The notes below the pieces were generated by a model. It made no database searches, was not told where the DNA came from, and saw only the letters and a program-made list of their open reading frames with translations. Shown piece after piece: positions 1 through 7,539 of a DNA stretch of 64,000 nt. A program made the translations under genes and the position numbers. The stretch comes from JBAZMA01 sp041649995 (GTDB taxonomy: Bacteria; Omnitrophota; Gorgyraeia; Velamenicoccales; Velamenicoccaceae). The stretch is taken from assembly GCA_041649995.1 (NCBI GenBank), contig JBAZMA010000002.1:1-64000 (forward strand). The letters are read 5' to 3'. Each line of letters begins with the position of its first letter. Positions within the stretch are counted from its first letter, which is position 1.

Positions 1-117
1 AGTGAAGAAAGAACAAGGCAGGAGATCATGAAGGCCGAGGGTGAGCATCAGATATGGGCCCATCTGCAGAAAATATTCTCCTCAAAACACGTTTCAAAAA
101 GGAGAAGGAGGGGCTGA
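1..117 (+). CDS. C-terminal end of an unidentified protein (partial)
   Basis: An open frame enters from the left edge and stops with TGA at 115-117, giving 38 residues that end in a very basic stretch (KRRRRG). The start lies outside the window. The fragment has no recognisable motif, so no function is proposed. It could also be a chance open frame, because nothing beyond its openness and basic tail supports it. Confidence 0.35.
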   Translation, partial: SEERTRQEIMKAEGEHQIWAHLQKIFSSKHVSKRRRRG

Positions 118-217
118 CGGGGGTTGTGGCAGGCGCGCTTTCCTTTTTGCCCAGGTTGTGATAAATTGTTTTAAAGGCAGGATTGAAGCACGGTCATAAC
201 GCAAGAAGGAGGCTGTT

Positions 218-613
218 ATGGAAAACCCATTATTGCTGGCCAGGCTGATCGGCCCGTTCATCATCGTTATCGGGCTGGGATTGATCTTGAATGTCAGGCT
301 TTACGGCAGGATCGCCGAGGATTTTTTTAAAAGCCCGGCGCTGGTTTATGTCATCGGCCTTTTCACTTTTGTGGCGGGGTTGGCCCTTGTGAATGCCCAT
401 AACATATGGGAAGCGGATTGGACCCTGATCATTACCATTTTTGGATGGATAACGCTCTTAAAAGGCGCCTGGCTTGTCCTGTGGCCCCATTCGGTGGTCA
501 GGATGGCGGGATTCTATGCCAGGAATATGAAATACGCGGTCATTCCCTGGATCATCATGCTTTTATTCGGGATCTTCCTTACGATCAAGGGGTACGGGAA
601 TGCTTTGGGATAA
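218..613 (+). CDS. small integral membrane protein, four predicted TM segments
   Basis: A 131-residue, strongly hydrophobic protein with about four membrane segments (roughly residues 8-26, 41-60, 66-88 and 105-125). A good ribosome site (AAGAAGGAGG) lies just before the ATG. Its last 14 bases overlap the start of the next gene, so the two are probably translationally coupled. I do not recognise a named family; the layout suggests a small inner-membrane protein of unknown role. The coding call is well supported by the ribosome site and the coupling, but the function is unknown. Confidence 0.75.
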   Translation: MENPLLLARLIGPFIIVIGLGLILNVRLYGRIAEDFFKSPALVYVIGLFTFVAGLALVNAHNIWEADWTLIITIFGWITLLKGAWLVLWPHSVVRMAGFYARNMKYAVIPWIIMLLFGIFLTIKGYGNALG

Positions 614-857
614 ACAGGCCGAACAGCAGTTCAAACAGCTTATCGGAAAAATGCCCCTTGTCCTGCGCGGCATCGCCGAAAAAAAGGTGTCTGAGAAGGC
701 GGAGAGCCTGGCGCTGGCGGCCAACAGGACGGAAATCGGGGAGAAGGAGATGGTGGACGCTTTTTTTGCCGAAACCCCTTTCGGGTTTCAGGGGCTTATG
801 AAGAATGATTTAAAAGAGCTCGGCATAGACTACATGAAATACGGTTACGATAAATAA
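600..857 (+). CDS. small PCP_red-domain-like protein
   Basis: An 85-residue soluble protein that resembles the PCP_red domain (found at the C-terminus of protochlorophyllide reductase subunit B and also as stand-alone small proteins). It has a Trp and Ala/Leu-rich first helix, a VLRGIAEKK segment, a SLALAANRTEIGEKEMVDAF-like helix-turn-helix-sized unit and an acidic end. No photosynthesis genes are nearby, so chlorophyll synthesis is not implied. It overlaps the upstream membrane protein by 14 bases and is followed by a terminator, making a two-gene unit. Family assignment rests on motif resemblance only. Confidence 0.65.
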   Translation: MLWDKQAEQQFKQLIGKMPLVLRGIAEKKVSEKAESLALAANRTEIGEKEMVDAFFAETPFGFQGLMKNDLKELGIDYMKYGYDK

Positions 858-876
858 CGTTTTTTTAGAAGACTTA

Positions 877-913
877 AAAAGGGAACTGCCCGAAGAGGGG
901 CAGTTCCCTTTTC
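877..913. terminator. bidirectional rho-independent terminator
   Basis: A stem of AAAAGGGAACTGCCC pairs with GGGCAGTTCCCTTTT around a short loop. There are T-runs on both strands, so it can serve both the plus genes ending at 857 and the minus gene ending at 935. Confidence 0.85.
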
Positions 914-934
914 TTTGTCCAAAATGACCCGCTG

Positions 935-2167
935 TTATCTGTGAGCGCCCGCGAGCTCCCTGTGCCTGTATTCGGGGATCGGATTTTCGCCGGCGAGTTC
1001 CAGGCGGTAGTCCTTGCCTTCTTCGCGCATCAGCTCCTGGATCACTTTGTCGCTGGGCGCGCCGTTGGCGTTGACAAGGGATTGATATTGGAAATATCTG
1101 TCGTTTTTGTCCAGCGAATCCGCCGAAACAAAATCGCTTTCCTTGGCCGTCAGGTGGACCTGGTTATTGAGGACCTCCCGGACGTATTCGATGTTCGGCT
1201 GGAATTGCAGGAGCGGCTCCGGGAGCCCGTCCGGAATGATTTCCTGCGCGTCGCGATGTTCATATCTTTTCATCAGTTCGTTGGCCGCCTTGAGGTGCTC
1301 GACTTCCATCATGAGATTTTCTTCCCAGAAGTTCTTGATCCTGTTGTCCGTCTCATCCATATAGAGCGAAAAATACAGCCAGCATTCGGTGATTTCGTGC
1401 ATGACCATCTGCAGATACCAGGAGTCTTTGGGGTCCATCAATGATTCATAGAGGGTCACGTGTTCTTCTTCGACCTGGGCGATTTCCTGGTACAGACCGC
1501 GGCCGAGCTTCTCTTTGATGTTGGCGCCCTGGTTCATGTAATAGTTCATGGTCTGCTGTTCGGCAGCCGTAATGGTCAGAGCGTGGACGCAGGTCAGGGG
1601 GTTGGCGGACGGGGTTTCATAATGGCGGCGGATGCCGTCAAAAGGATGCCTGTGTTCTAAAACCGTCGGCCTTCCCACCGTGATTTCCGTGTTGCGGCCG
1701 GTGATCTTTTCGGCTTTCATGTCTTTGGTCAGTTTCAGAAAGTTTGCGAAGCGGAAGAGGTGGTCAAAATCTTCCAGGAGGGCGAAGTCCAGGGTCTGCC
1801 TGACGTTTTCGTCGGGTTCATTCTTGGCCAGGGCTGAGGTTAGATCCACGGCGACCTGTTCATAGCCGATCGTGGTCTCCAGGATGCTCTGGCTTCCCGG
1901 GTTCAGCCAGTTGATCATTTTCTGCTGCTGTTGCTCGGCCCTGCGGGTCATGGCCAGCATTTGTTTGGTGTGCATGTCGTATGTGTGGCGGCTGAACTGG
2001 TGGGAGAAGATCGCGGCTTCCACCTCGATGCCGTTCATCAGGATCACCCTGACCCTTGTGTAGGGGTTGACCTTGTTCTTGTCAAAGGGTTTCATGTTGA
2101 TCTCAGACCAGCTTTTGATCTGTTTTTCGATCGGAACTCCTTGTTCCTTAAAGGGATTGAATGCCAT
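935..2167 (-). CDS. ferritin-like (diiron-type) hypothetical protein
   Basis: A 410-residue soluble protein. The chosen start is the second of two adjacent ATGs (MAFNPFKEQG), because AAAGGAGG sits 5 bases upstream; an upstream in-frame ATG at 2203 has no such site. The middle has helices with metal-ligand-like spacing typical of ferritin-like folds: EDFDHLFRFAN, EVEEEH (EExH) near EIAQVEEEHVTLYES, HEITE and MEVEHL. This pattern of E and ExxH pairs suggests a diiron or rubrerythrin-like four-helix bundle, but no named enzyme is recognisable. It is transcribed alone and ends at a shared bidirectional terminator. The catalytic role is unknown. Confidence 0.7.
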   Translation of the reverse strand: MAFNPFKEQGVPIEKQIKSWSEINMKPFDKNKVNPYTRVRVILMNGIEVEAAIFSHQFSRHTYDMHTKQMLAMTRRAEQQQQKMINWLNPGSQSILETTIGYEQVAVDLTSALAKNEPDENVRQTLDFALLEDFDHLFRFANFLKLTKDMKAEKITGRNTEITVGRPTVLEHRHPFDGIRRHYETPSANPLTCVHALTITAAEQQTMNYYMNQGANIKEKLGRGLYQEIAQVEEEHVTLYESLMDPKDSWYLQMVMHEITECWLYFSLYMDETDNRIKNFWEENLMMEVEHLKAANELMKRYEHRDAQEIIPDGLPEPLLQFQPNIEYVREVLNNQVHLTAKESDFVSADSLDKNDRYFQYQSLVNANGAPSDKVIQELMREEGKDYRLELAGENPIPEYRHRELAGAHR

Positions 2168-2270
2168 CATATCCTCCTTTTTATGAAGATGATATCCCAT
2201 CATAGACGGGATCCGGCGGAAAAAGAATGGGTTTATTCGTCATTTTATTGATATTTTCGCACTTTATGGG

Positions 2271-2300
2271 TTGATGATCCTCTTTGAGAGGGAGTATAAT
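2271..2300 (+). promoter_or_regulatory. sigma-70-type promoter
   Basis: TTGATG at 2271-2276 and a perfect TATAAT at 2295-2300 are 18 bases apart, about 70 bases upstream of the small membrane protein gene at 2375. Confidence 0.55.
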
Positions 2301-2374
2301 AGGAATACACGCGTTTCTTTGAGAAGGGGGCGCGCGGAAGGCAACAGCAGCCGGCATTTACCTTTGGAGTTTTT

Positions 2375-2596
2375 TTGGATATCATCAAGGTCCTCATTGT
2401 CTGCGCCGGCGTCTTTTTGACGGGCGTTGTCCTGACGTTTCTTATGCGGCTGGGTTTGGCGCTTCTTTTCGCCGGGCTGGCCGCTTTCGGCGTCTATCTG
2501 TTCGCGACCGGAAACTGGGACAAGCTGCTGGAGGCTTTTGCGACGCAAGGCGCCTGGGGCGGCCTAAGCTGGCTTGTTTCGTTTTTTCAGCGCTAG
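2375..2596 (+). CDS. small two-TM membrane protein, TTG start
   Basis: A 73-residue protein with two hydrophobic segments (about residues 4-24 and 27-45) and an amphipathic C-terminal helix. It begins with TTG; GGAG lies 6-9 bases upstream and a sigma-70-like promoter about 75 bases upstream. No family is recognised. The coding call rests on the ribosome site, promoter and consistent membrane profile; without expression data the TTG start remains tentative. Confidence 0.5.
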   Translation: MDIIKVLIVCAGVFLTGVVLTFLMRLGLALLFAGLAAFGVYLFATGNWDKLLEAFATQGAWGGLSWLVSFFQR

Positions 2597-2645
2597 ATTT
2601 ACGGTTTCGACGCGAAAAAAGGGTTCAGGAATCTTTTTTTGCCGG

Positions 2646-2673
2646 TTGAAAAAAAAGTTAATTCCTGTATAAT
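2646..2673 (+). promoter_or_regulatory. promoter of dnaX-recR
   Basis: TTGAAA at 2646-2651 and TATAAT at 2668-2673 with a 16-base spacer, about 75 bases before the dnaX ATG. I looked for a 4.5S RNA in the leader and saw no match. Confidence 0.6.
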
Positions 2674-2750
2674 GTGTTCGGCCGTCGGAAGAGACGCGGC
2701 CCCTAGAGCCCGTAAGTGATTATTTTTTAGTCCTAGAGAATCCGCTTCCT

Positions 2751-4391
2751 ATGTCCTATCTTGTTTTCGCCAGAAAGTGGCGGCCGAAAAACTTCGATGA
2801 AGTTGTCGGCCAGGACCACATCACAAAAACCCTCAAGAACGCGATCCAATCCCATAAGCTGGCCCACGCCTATCTTTTTTCAGGGCCTCAAGGCGTCGGC
2901 AAGACCTCCTGCGCGCGCATTTTGGCCCGAGCCCTGGAATGTCAGGAAGGCCCCACGGACAAGCCCTGCGGAAAATGCCCCGCCTGTCTTGAGATCGAAG
3001 AAGGCCGCAGCATGGATGTCATCGAAATTGACGGCGCCTCCAACAGGGGGATTGACGAGATCCGCGCCCTGCGCGAGAACGTCAAGTTCGCGCCTTTGGG
3101 CGGTAAATACAAGATCTATATCATCGATGAAGTCCATATGCTCACCCCGGAGGCCTTCAACGCGCTTCTAAAGACGCTGGAGGAGCCGCCTGAATTCGTA
3201 AAATTCATTTTTGCCACGACCCAGCCCCAGAAAGTCCTTGGAACCATCCTCTCGCGGTGCCAGCGGTTTGATTTCGCGCGGATTCCCAATTTGAAGATCG
3301 TCGCCAAACTCAAGGAGATCGCGGCTGAAGAAAAGCTGAGAATCCCTGAAGATGTGATGTTTGCCATCGCCAAGTCGGCCGACGGCTGCATGCGCGACGC
3401 GCAATCCGTGCTGGACCAGATGATCGCTTTTTCCCAGAAGGACATCAAACTCAGCGACGTGGTTGAAGTCCTGGGTATTATCGAGGAGGATGTTTTCCTG
3501 AAGTTCGTGGATTCCTGCCTTGGCGGCGACGCCTCTGCCGCCATTCATCTGATCAGCGACGTCAGCTCGCGGGGCAAGGACATGAATTATTTCCTGGAAG
3601 GCCTGTTGCAGCATTACAGGAATCTGATGGTTTTGAAGGTCGTGCGGGACAAAGGGGAGGGCCTGATCGACGTGCCGGGCGAGCTTGCCGCTCATCTCGC
3701 CAAGCAGGCGCAAAAATTGTCTTTAAACGAGATCATGATGGCCATCAATAATATTTTCGCGGCGCAGGAGATGTCCAGAAAACTCAATACCGTCCGTATT
3801 CCGCTGGAGATCCTGGCGGTGAAAATTTCCCTGGCCGGGAAAAAACAGACAGAGCTCACCGGCCAGGCGGCCCCGCAGAAACAGGCTCCGGCTCCTGCCA
3901 AATCCCAGGAACCCGTTGCCAAAAAAACCTTTTCCATTTTGAGGGAGGAGCGGGGATCCGTGGATACGAGCCTGAGTTCTCTGACGCCTCCTGAACCTGC
4001 GCAGGCGCAGCATCCAAAAGACGAGGGCCATGTCTCCTGCACTTTGGAAGACGTGAAAAACAGCTGGGACAGGCTCATCCGGCATCTTTCAGGCGTCAAG
4101 ATGTCCTTATCGACTTACCTTCGACAGGCAGCGCCTTTGAAGCTGGAAGGTTATTTTCTGACCGTGGGTTTTCCCAAGACCGCTGTTTTCTTTAAGGAAA
4201 CCCTGGAACATAAGGATAATCTCAGGATCGTCGAGCAGGCCGTGGCGGATGTGACCGGCGAGAAGCTCCGCCTGAAGCTGGAGGTTTCCGAAACCCTCAT
4301 CGCGCCTGCCCAGGAAGACGATCCGGTTGAAGAGACGCCTTTCTTAAAATCAACCCTGGATCTTTTTAAGGGAAAGATCATCAAGAAATAA
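2751..4391 (+). CDS. dnaX: DNA polymerase III subunit gamma/tau
   Basis: Clamp-loader ATPase subunit of the replicative polymerase. The 546-residue protein has the AAA+ core: Walker A GPQGVGKT (about 45-52), four zinc-binding cysteines (C64, C73, C76, C79), Walker B DEVH (126-129) and sensor SRC (168-170). Domain III follows to about residue 370. A low-complexity Ala/Pro/Gln linker (about 371-425) and a C-terminal domain make it tau-length. The start MSYLVFARKWRP is the family's usual N-terminus. recR begins 3 bases after its stop, the common bacterial order, but no ybaB/ebfC gene lies between them here. Confidence 0.97.
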   Translation: MSYLVFARKWRPKNFDEVVGQDHITKTLKNAIQSHKLAHAYLFSGPQGVGKTSCARILARALECQEGPTDKPCGKCPACLEIEEGRSMDVIEIDGASNRGIDEIRALRENVKFAPLGGKYKIYIIDEVHMLTPEAFNALLKTLEEPPEFVKFIFATTQPQKVLGTILSRCQRFDFARIPNLKIVAKLKEIAAEEKLRIPEDVMFAIAKSADGCMRDAQSVLDQMIAFSQKDIKLSDVVEVLGIIEEDVFLKFVDSCLGGDASAAIHLISDVSSRGKDMNYFLEGLLQHYRNLMVLKVVRDKGEGLIDVPGELAAHLAKQAQKLSLNEIMMAINNIFAAQEMSRKLNTVRIPLEILAVKISLAGKKQTELTGQAAPQKQAPAPAKSQEPVAKKTFSILREERGSVDTSLSSLTPPEPAQAQHPKDEGHVSCTLEDVKNSWDRLIRHLSGVKMSLSTYLRQAAPLKLEGYFLTVGFPKTAVFFKETLEHKDNLRIVEQAVADVTGEKLRLKLEVSETLIAPAQEDDPVEETPFLKSTLDLFKGKIIKK

Positions 4392-4394
4392 GCC

Positions 4395-4994
4395 ATGGCC
4401 TACAGCCTTTCCACCATAGAGAAACTCATCGAAGAGCTCATGAAGCTGCCCGGTATCGGCAGGCGCAGCGCGCAGAGGATCGTTTATCACCTGCTGGAGA
4501 CGTCCAAAGAGGAAGTCGCGCTTCTTACCGAGGCCATTACCGGCGTCAAAGAGCAGGTCAGGTTCTGTCATGTCTGCAATAATTTCAGCGAGAGCGATGT
4601 TTGCGGCATTTGCGCCGACGACCGCCGCGACAAGGAAACGGTCTGCGTGGTGGAAAGCCCCAAGGACGTCGAGAATATCGAGCGCAGCGCCAATTATCAT
4701 GGAAGGTATCACGTGCTTTTGGGCGCTATTTCTCCTTTGGAGGGCCGGGGGCCGCACGACCTGAAAGTCGACGGCCTTATCGAGCGGGTCAAGAAGGGGG
4801 ACATCAAGGAAGTCATCATTGCCACGGATTCCGATACGGAAGGCGAAGCCACGTCGATTTTCCTGACCAAGCTTTTACGGCCCCTGGGCGTGAAGGTCAT
4901 GCGTATCGGTATCGGCCTTCCTGTGGGAAGTAACCTGGAATACGCGGATCCTGCCACGCTTGCGCATGCCATCGAGGCGCGGCGGGAAATGTAG
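4395..4994 (+). CDS. recR: recombination mediator protein RecR
   Basis: RecR acts with RecF/RecO to load RecA at gaps. The protein has 199 residues, the family's normal length. It shows the N-terminal helix-hairpin-helix (LMKLPGIGRRSAQRI), the four-cysteine zinc finger (CHVCNNFSESDVCGIC), and the Toprim domain with VESPKDV and the ATDSDTEGEAT acidic motif. Only 3 bases separate it from dnaX, so both come from one transcript, which ends at the strong hairpin just downstream. Confidence 0.97.
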   Translation: MAYSLSTIEKLIEELMKLPGIGRRSAQRIVYHLLETSKEEVALLTEAITGVKEQVRFCHVCNNFSESDVCGICADDRRDKETVCVVESPKDVENIERSANYHGRYHVLLGAISPLEGRGPHDLKVDGLIERVKKGDIKEVIIATDSDTEGEATSIFLTKLLRPLGVKVMRIGIGLPVGSNLEYADPATLAHAIEARREM

Positions 4995-5033
4995 CCTTAA
5001 AACATAGGCGCTAAAATTGCGCTTTTAAAGCAA

Positions 5034-5065
5034 AACAAGGCACGGATACCGTGCCTTGTTTTTTT
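5034..5065 (+). terminator. rho-independent terminator after recR
   Basis: AACAAGGCACGG pairs with CCGTGCCTTGTT across a 3-base loop and is followed by a T-run. The mirrored A-run could also serve the convergent minus gene. Confidence 0.9.
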
Positions 5066-5092
5066 ATGGGGCGTCTCAGCTGATTTTGCTTT

Positions 5093-5401
5093 TTAGCTTT
5101 GGGATTTTCGCGGTTCGAAAGTGCCGCATTCAGGATGTTCCGAATGCAGGATGACATGGATGCCGTTTGAGGCCTGGCATTCCAGTCCCACATTGAAGGT
5201 GCAGTTGACTTCCTTACAGGAACCGACCCTGCCTGAGATATCAGGATATCCGGCCTTGTTTTCCCTCTTGATCGCCGTATCGCAGAGGGGGCAGCCGCCA
5301 TTGCCTACGTTTATGCCGGGTGTGTGGCAGCGTTTATTTATGTTATAGGCGCACATGACCGCGTTGCAGTCTACGATCCGGGGCATTTTTTCTTCCAGCA
5401 T
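5093..5401 (-). CDS. Cys-rich small protein with two DUF1540-like repeats
   Basis: A 102-residue soluble protein. The start (MLEEKMPRIVDCN) is chosen because GGAGG stands 5-6 bases upstream. Two similar Cys units are visible: CNAVMCAYNINKRCHTPGINV and CKEVNCTFNVGLECQASNGIHV, each with C-x4-C-x(Y/F)N-x4-C and a hydrophobic strand, the pattern of DUF1540 (probable metal-binding). A CPLC pair lies between them. It sits convergent to recR. The role is unknown; a structural metal site is the likeliest use of the cysteines. Confidence 0.7.
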   Translation of the reverse strand: MLEEKMPRIVDCNAVMCAYNINKRCHTPGINVGNGGCPLCDTAIKRENKAGYPDISGRVGSCKEVNCTFNVGLECQASNGIHVILHSEHPECGTFEPRKSQS

Positions 5402-5545
5402 AAGTACCTCCAAGTTTGCGCTCGATTTCGCGTTAATTATGGCAGGCTTCATTAACTGCCGCCATTGTTGAATTCCCCTTTTTTCTGCCTATTTTCTTTT
5501 TATGGAAACAGCGTCAGACTTTTTAAAATTATTTAAAAACAAGGC

Positions 5546-5586
5546 AAAAAGAACGGGCGGCCCTGGAGGGGGGATGGAACCGCCCG
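5546..5586 (-). terminator. probable terminator for the minus-strand DoxX-like gene
   Basis: On the minus strand CGGGCGG and CCGCCCG form a stem around a longer loop, followed by TTCTTTTT. Between this hairpin and the gene ending at 5714 there are about 125 bases in which I see no gene. Confidence 0.55.
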
Positions 5587-5713
5587 CTGCCTTTGGGACG
5601 GGAAGCTGGTAAAGGCTTGTCCTGAAAGGTAGCTTTTAGGATTATTGCCTTAGATATTCCTGCGTCAGCTTCCGGGTCCACCCGGACATCAGTGAATCTA
5701 AATTTTCAAATTT

Positions 5714-6100
5714 TTACGCTGTTTTCAAGGGCCTTGTTTCAGGCTTGCATTCTCCGCTTAAAAAAGCAAGCGCCAGCGCGCCCAGAGATAGTCCAAAATC
5801 GCGAAGAGCGATATCGTAGTAGTCAGGCATCAAAAGCAGGTTGACAACGATCAGAAGAAGCCAGGCCGACACGATGATGCCCCCTATGCGCGGCTTGACC
5901 GCCACGATGATTCCGGCAATGATCTCAGCGACTCCCACCAGCCGCATATACATGATGGAATCGACGGGGAGGAGGCGGCTGAATGCCGGAGAAAGGTATT
6001 TTTCCCAATCTGTCATTATGCCAAAGAATTTGTCCAACCCGGCGGCGATAGGGGCGACTGTGAAACCGATCCGTAGAATCATGAATGCCCAGTACATCAT
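5714..6100 (-). CDS. DoxX-like small membrane protein
   Basis: 128 residues with four hydrophobic segments and the arrangement of DoxX-type proteins: an early short helix followed by GLDKFFG, then VGVAEIIAGIIVAVKPRIGG. Two adjacent ATGs are possible starts; the upstream GGCGGA is a weak ribosome site. It stands alone between convergent and divergent neighbours. Biochemical role not known. A second DoxX-family protein is encoded at 31705-32091. Confidence 0.65.
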   Translation of the reverse strand: MMYWAFMILRIGFTVAPIAAGLDKFFGIMTDWEKYLSPAFSRLLPVDSIMYMRLVGVAEIIAGIIVAVKPRIGGIIVSAWLLLIVVNLLLMPDYYDIALRDFGLSLGALALAFLSGECKPETRPLKTA

Positions 6101-6309
6101 TTTTTTCCGCCTGCCTTGCTTGACCGTTCTGTAGGACGATCATAAAATAACATTCTGCCGTGAAGAAGCCAATGGCTGGATTCCTTCACTTATTGACCGT
6201 TTTCACCTCGCCTTGAGGGGTGTCAGGGGAGGGGGGGGAGATCAACTGTTGAAAGCGGTGAAGGTTTATCCTGATGAAGGTGATGACGCTAGTTATCCTG
6301 GCAGAGGAA

Positions 6310-6930
6310 TCAGCAGTGGTCGCAATGACAGCCTTCGTCTCCCTTGCATTCCGGCTTGTGCTTGCGGCCCGGCCTGCCGGTCTTCTCGTCGACGTCCCAG
6401 AGCGTTTTATCTTCAGGCAGGTCGCTGACCCCCTCTGAAGGTCTTTCCTCCGCGTGAGCCGTATGATCTTCATCTTCGGGAGCCGTTCCCGGATCCAATG
6501 ATGATTTCGAGCCGGGTCCTGAGGGGGAGAGTTCTTCCTGGCCGCCGCCGGTAAAGTTATCATCTCCGGCGTATTCAGTTGGTTGTCCTTCCGCGGGAAT
6601 ATCTTTCTGGCTTTCTTCAAATTTCAGATCAGGCGGATATCCGGCATTCTCAGTCTCTAGGAGAGATGGATCGAAGGCAGTTTTCGCGCTGCCGGAAGCC
6701 AGGTCTTTTGAGGCTATATTGAGCTCGATGGTCGCCTTTTCCCAGGAAATGGCTTTGATCTTTGAGAAGGGGACTATCGCAGTTTTACCTTTAACCAGGC
6801 CATCAGCGTCAACGGCAATGAATTCAATCTTGCGCGACTTCTGGTCGAACAGGAAATCGGCTGCTTTTCCTATCGTTTTATCCGTTGCCTTGACGGAGAA
6901 GCCTATGAGTTTGATTGTGCTTCTGATCAT
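6310..6930 (-). CDS. PRC-barrel domain protein with Cys/His-rich C-terminal tail
   Basis: 206 residues. Residues 1-75 resemble a PRC-barrel (LIGFSVKATDKTIGKAADFLFD, then FIAVDADG and the strand TAIVPFSKI), the same small beta-barrel found in the ribosome maturation factor RimM and photosynthetic reaction centres. The rest is acidic, low in complexity and ends in CKGDEGCHCDHC, a possible metal site. The ribosome site AAGGAGGG is 7 bases from the ATG. It is monocistronic. The 240 bases upstream to the tRNA contain only the tRNA promoter. The function is unknown. Confidence 0.75.
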   Translation of the reverse strand: MIRSTIKLIGFSVKATDKTIGKAADFLFDQKSRKIEFIAVDADGLVKGKTAIVPFSKIKAISWEKATIELNIASKDLASGSAKTAFDPSLLETENAGYPPDLKFEESQKDIPAEGQPTEYAGDDNFTGGGQEELSPSGPGSKSSLDPGTAPEDEDHTAHAEERPSEGVSDLPEDKTLWDVDEKTGRPGRKHKPECKGDEGCHCDHC

Positions 6931-7091
6931 CGTAAGCCCTCCTTGTTTTCGCGTTATATTCGTAAGGTTAATAGCCGTTTATATTATCTCCTGTGGCTTG
7001 GAACGGTAAAATGACAAAATCCATCATTTGATTGATTGTTTTCGCTTTATTGTTGAAGAGAGCGAAATGGTTATTGCCCGACGCTTTTATC

Positions 7092-7120
7092 TTGACGACC
7101 CCCCTGATTTTCCCTATAAT
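7092..7120 (+). promoter_or_regulatory. consensus promoter of the split tRNA gene
   Basis: TTGACG (7092-7097) and TATAAT (7115-7120) with an ideal 17-base spacer, about 50 bases upstream of tRNA position 1. Confidence 0.8.
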
Positions 7121-7170
7121 TTAACCCACAACAGTGGTTCTTTTGGTTGTTCTTTGAACACCTTTTTTAT

Positions 7171-7463
7171 TCCCCCGTAGCTCAGTTGGTAGAGCGAGTG
7201 GCTGTGGATAAACGCAGCTTCTTCGGGAAACCGGAGTTGAAAAAGCAGGAGAATTGCTGGAAGCCCTACGTATAAGACGAGGGTAATCAGCAGCCGAGCC
7301 CAAGAGAGGTTGAAAGACTTCGATTCGGGAAGGTTCAGAGACTATGCACCTGCTGCCTAACGGTGAACAACAACCCAAGGCAATGATAGAGTCCACTTCC
7401 GAAAGTAATTTCGGGTCAAGTGTAACCACCAGGTCCGAGGTTCGAGTCCTCGCGGGGGAGCCA
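7171..7463 (+). tRNA. tRNA-Asn(GUU) interrupted by a group I intron
   Basis: Exon 1 is 7171-7205 and exon 2 is 7423-7463. Joined, they give a complete cloverleaf. The acceptor stem TCCCCCG/CGGGGGA is fully paired, the D arm is GCTC/GAGC, and the anticodon loop is CTGTTAA with anticodon GTT. The anticodon stem has one A-C mismatch at 27-43. The T arm is CGAGG/CCTCG with TTCGAGT, and the gene encodes discriminator G73 and CCA. The U1-A72 pair with G73 and the anticodon-arm sequence fit bacterial tRNA-Asn. The intron sits between anticodon positions 35 and 36. It has its own promoter and terminator. Confidence 0.9.
7206..7422 (+). ncRNA. group I self-splicing intron (217 nt, IC3-like) in tRNA-Asn
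   Basis: The last bases of exon 1 (GGCTGU) pair with an internal guide GCAGCU a few bases into the intron, giving a P1 helix with the expected U-G wobble at the splice site (U7205). The intron ends in G (7422). Core motifs are visible: the P4/P5-region sequence AATCAGCAGCCGAGCCC (7285-7301), the P7 strand GTTCAGAGACTA (7333-7344) and its partner GATAGAGTCC (7385-7394). There is no endonuclease reading frame. Subgroup IC3 is inferred from similarity to other bacterial tRNA introns. Confidence 0.88.
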
Positions 7464-7471
7464 ATTTGGAG

Positions 7472-7510
7472 TAGGCAGAACTGCTGTTTCAGTGGTTCTG
7501 CCTATTTTTT
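7472..7510 (+). terminator. terminator of the tRNA-Asn gene
   Basis: TAGGCAGAAC pairs with GTTCTGCCTA, followed directly by a run of T. Confidence 0.85.
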
Positions 7511-7539
7511 CGAGCATAGGACAGATATTTTAGAAGTTT

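Noticed and set aside
2674..2750. 4.5S (SRP) RNA in the dnaX leader
   Set aside because: The leader lacks the conserved GGAA tetraloop hairpin with its flanking symmetric loop, and no matching stem was seen.
6186..6620. Minus-strand frame overlapping the end of the PRC-barrel gene
   Set aside because: It is another frame of the same DNA with basic, motif-free product and no ribosome site; the PRC-barrel frame has both.
6931..7170. A gene in the gap before the tRNA
   Set aside because: No frame with a ribosome site and a plausible product was seen; only the tRNA promoter is supported.
7204..7420. Alternative splicing frame giving tRNA-Thr(UGU)
   Set aside because: Placing the intron at 7204-7420 gives an anticodon TGT, but then P1 lacks the splice-site U-G pair at the right place, and U1-A72 with G73 and the loop CTGTTAA fit tRNA-Asn better.
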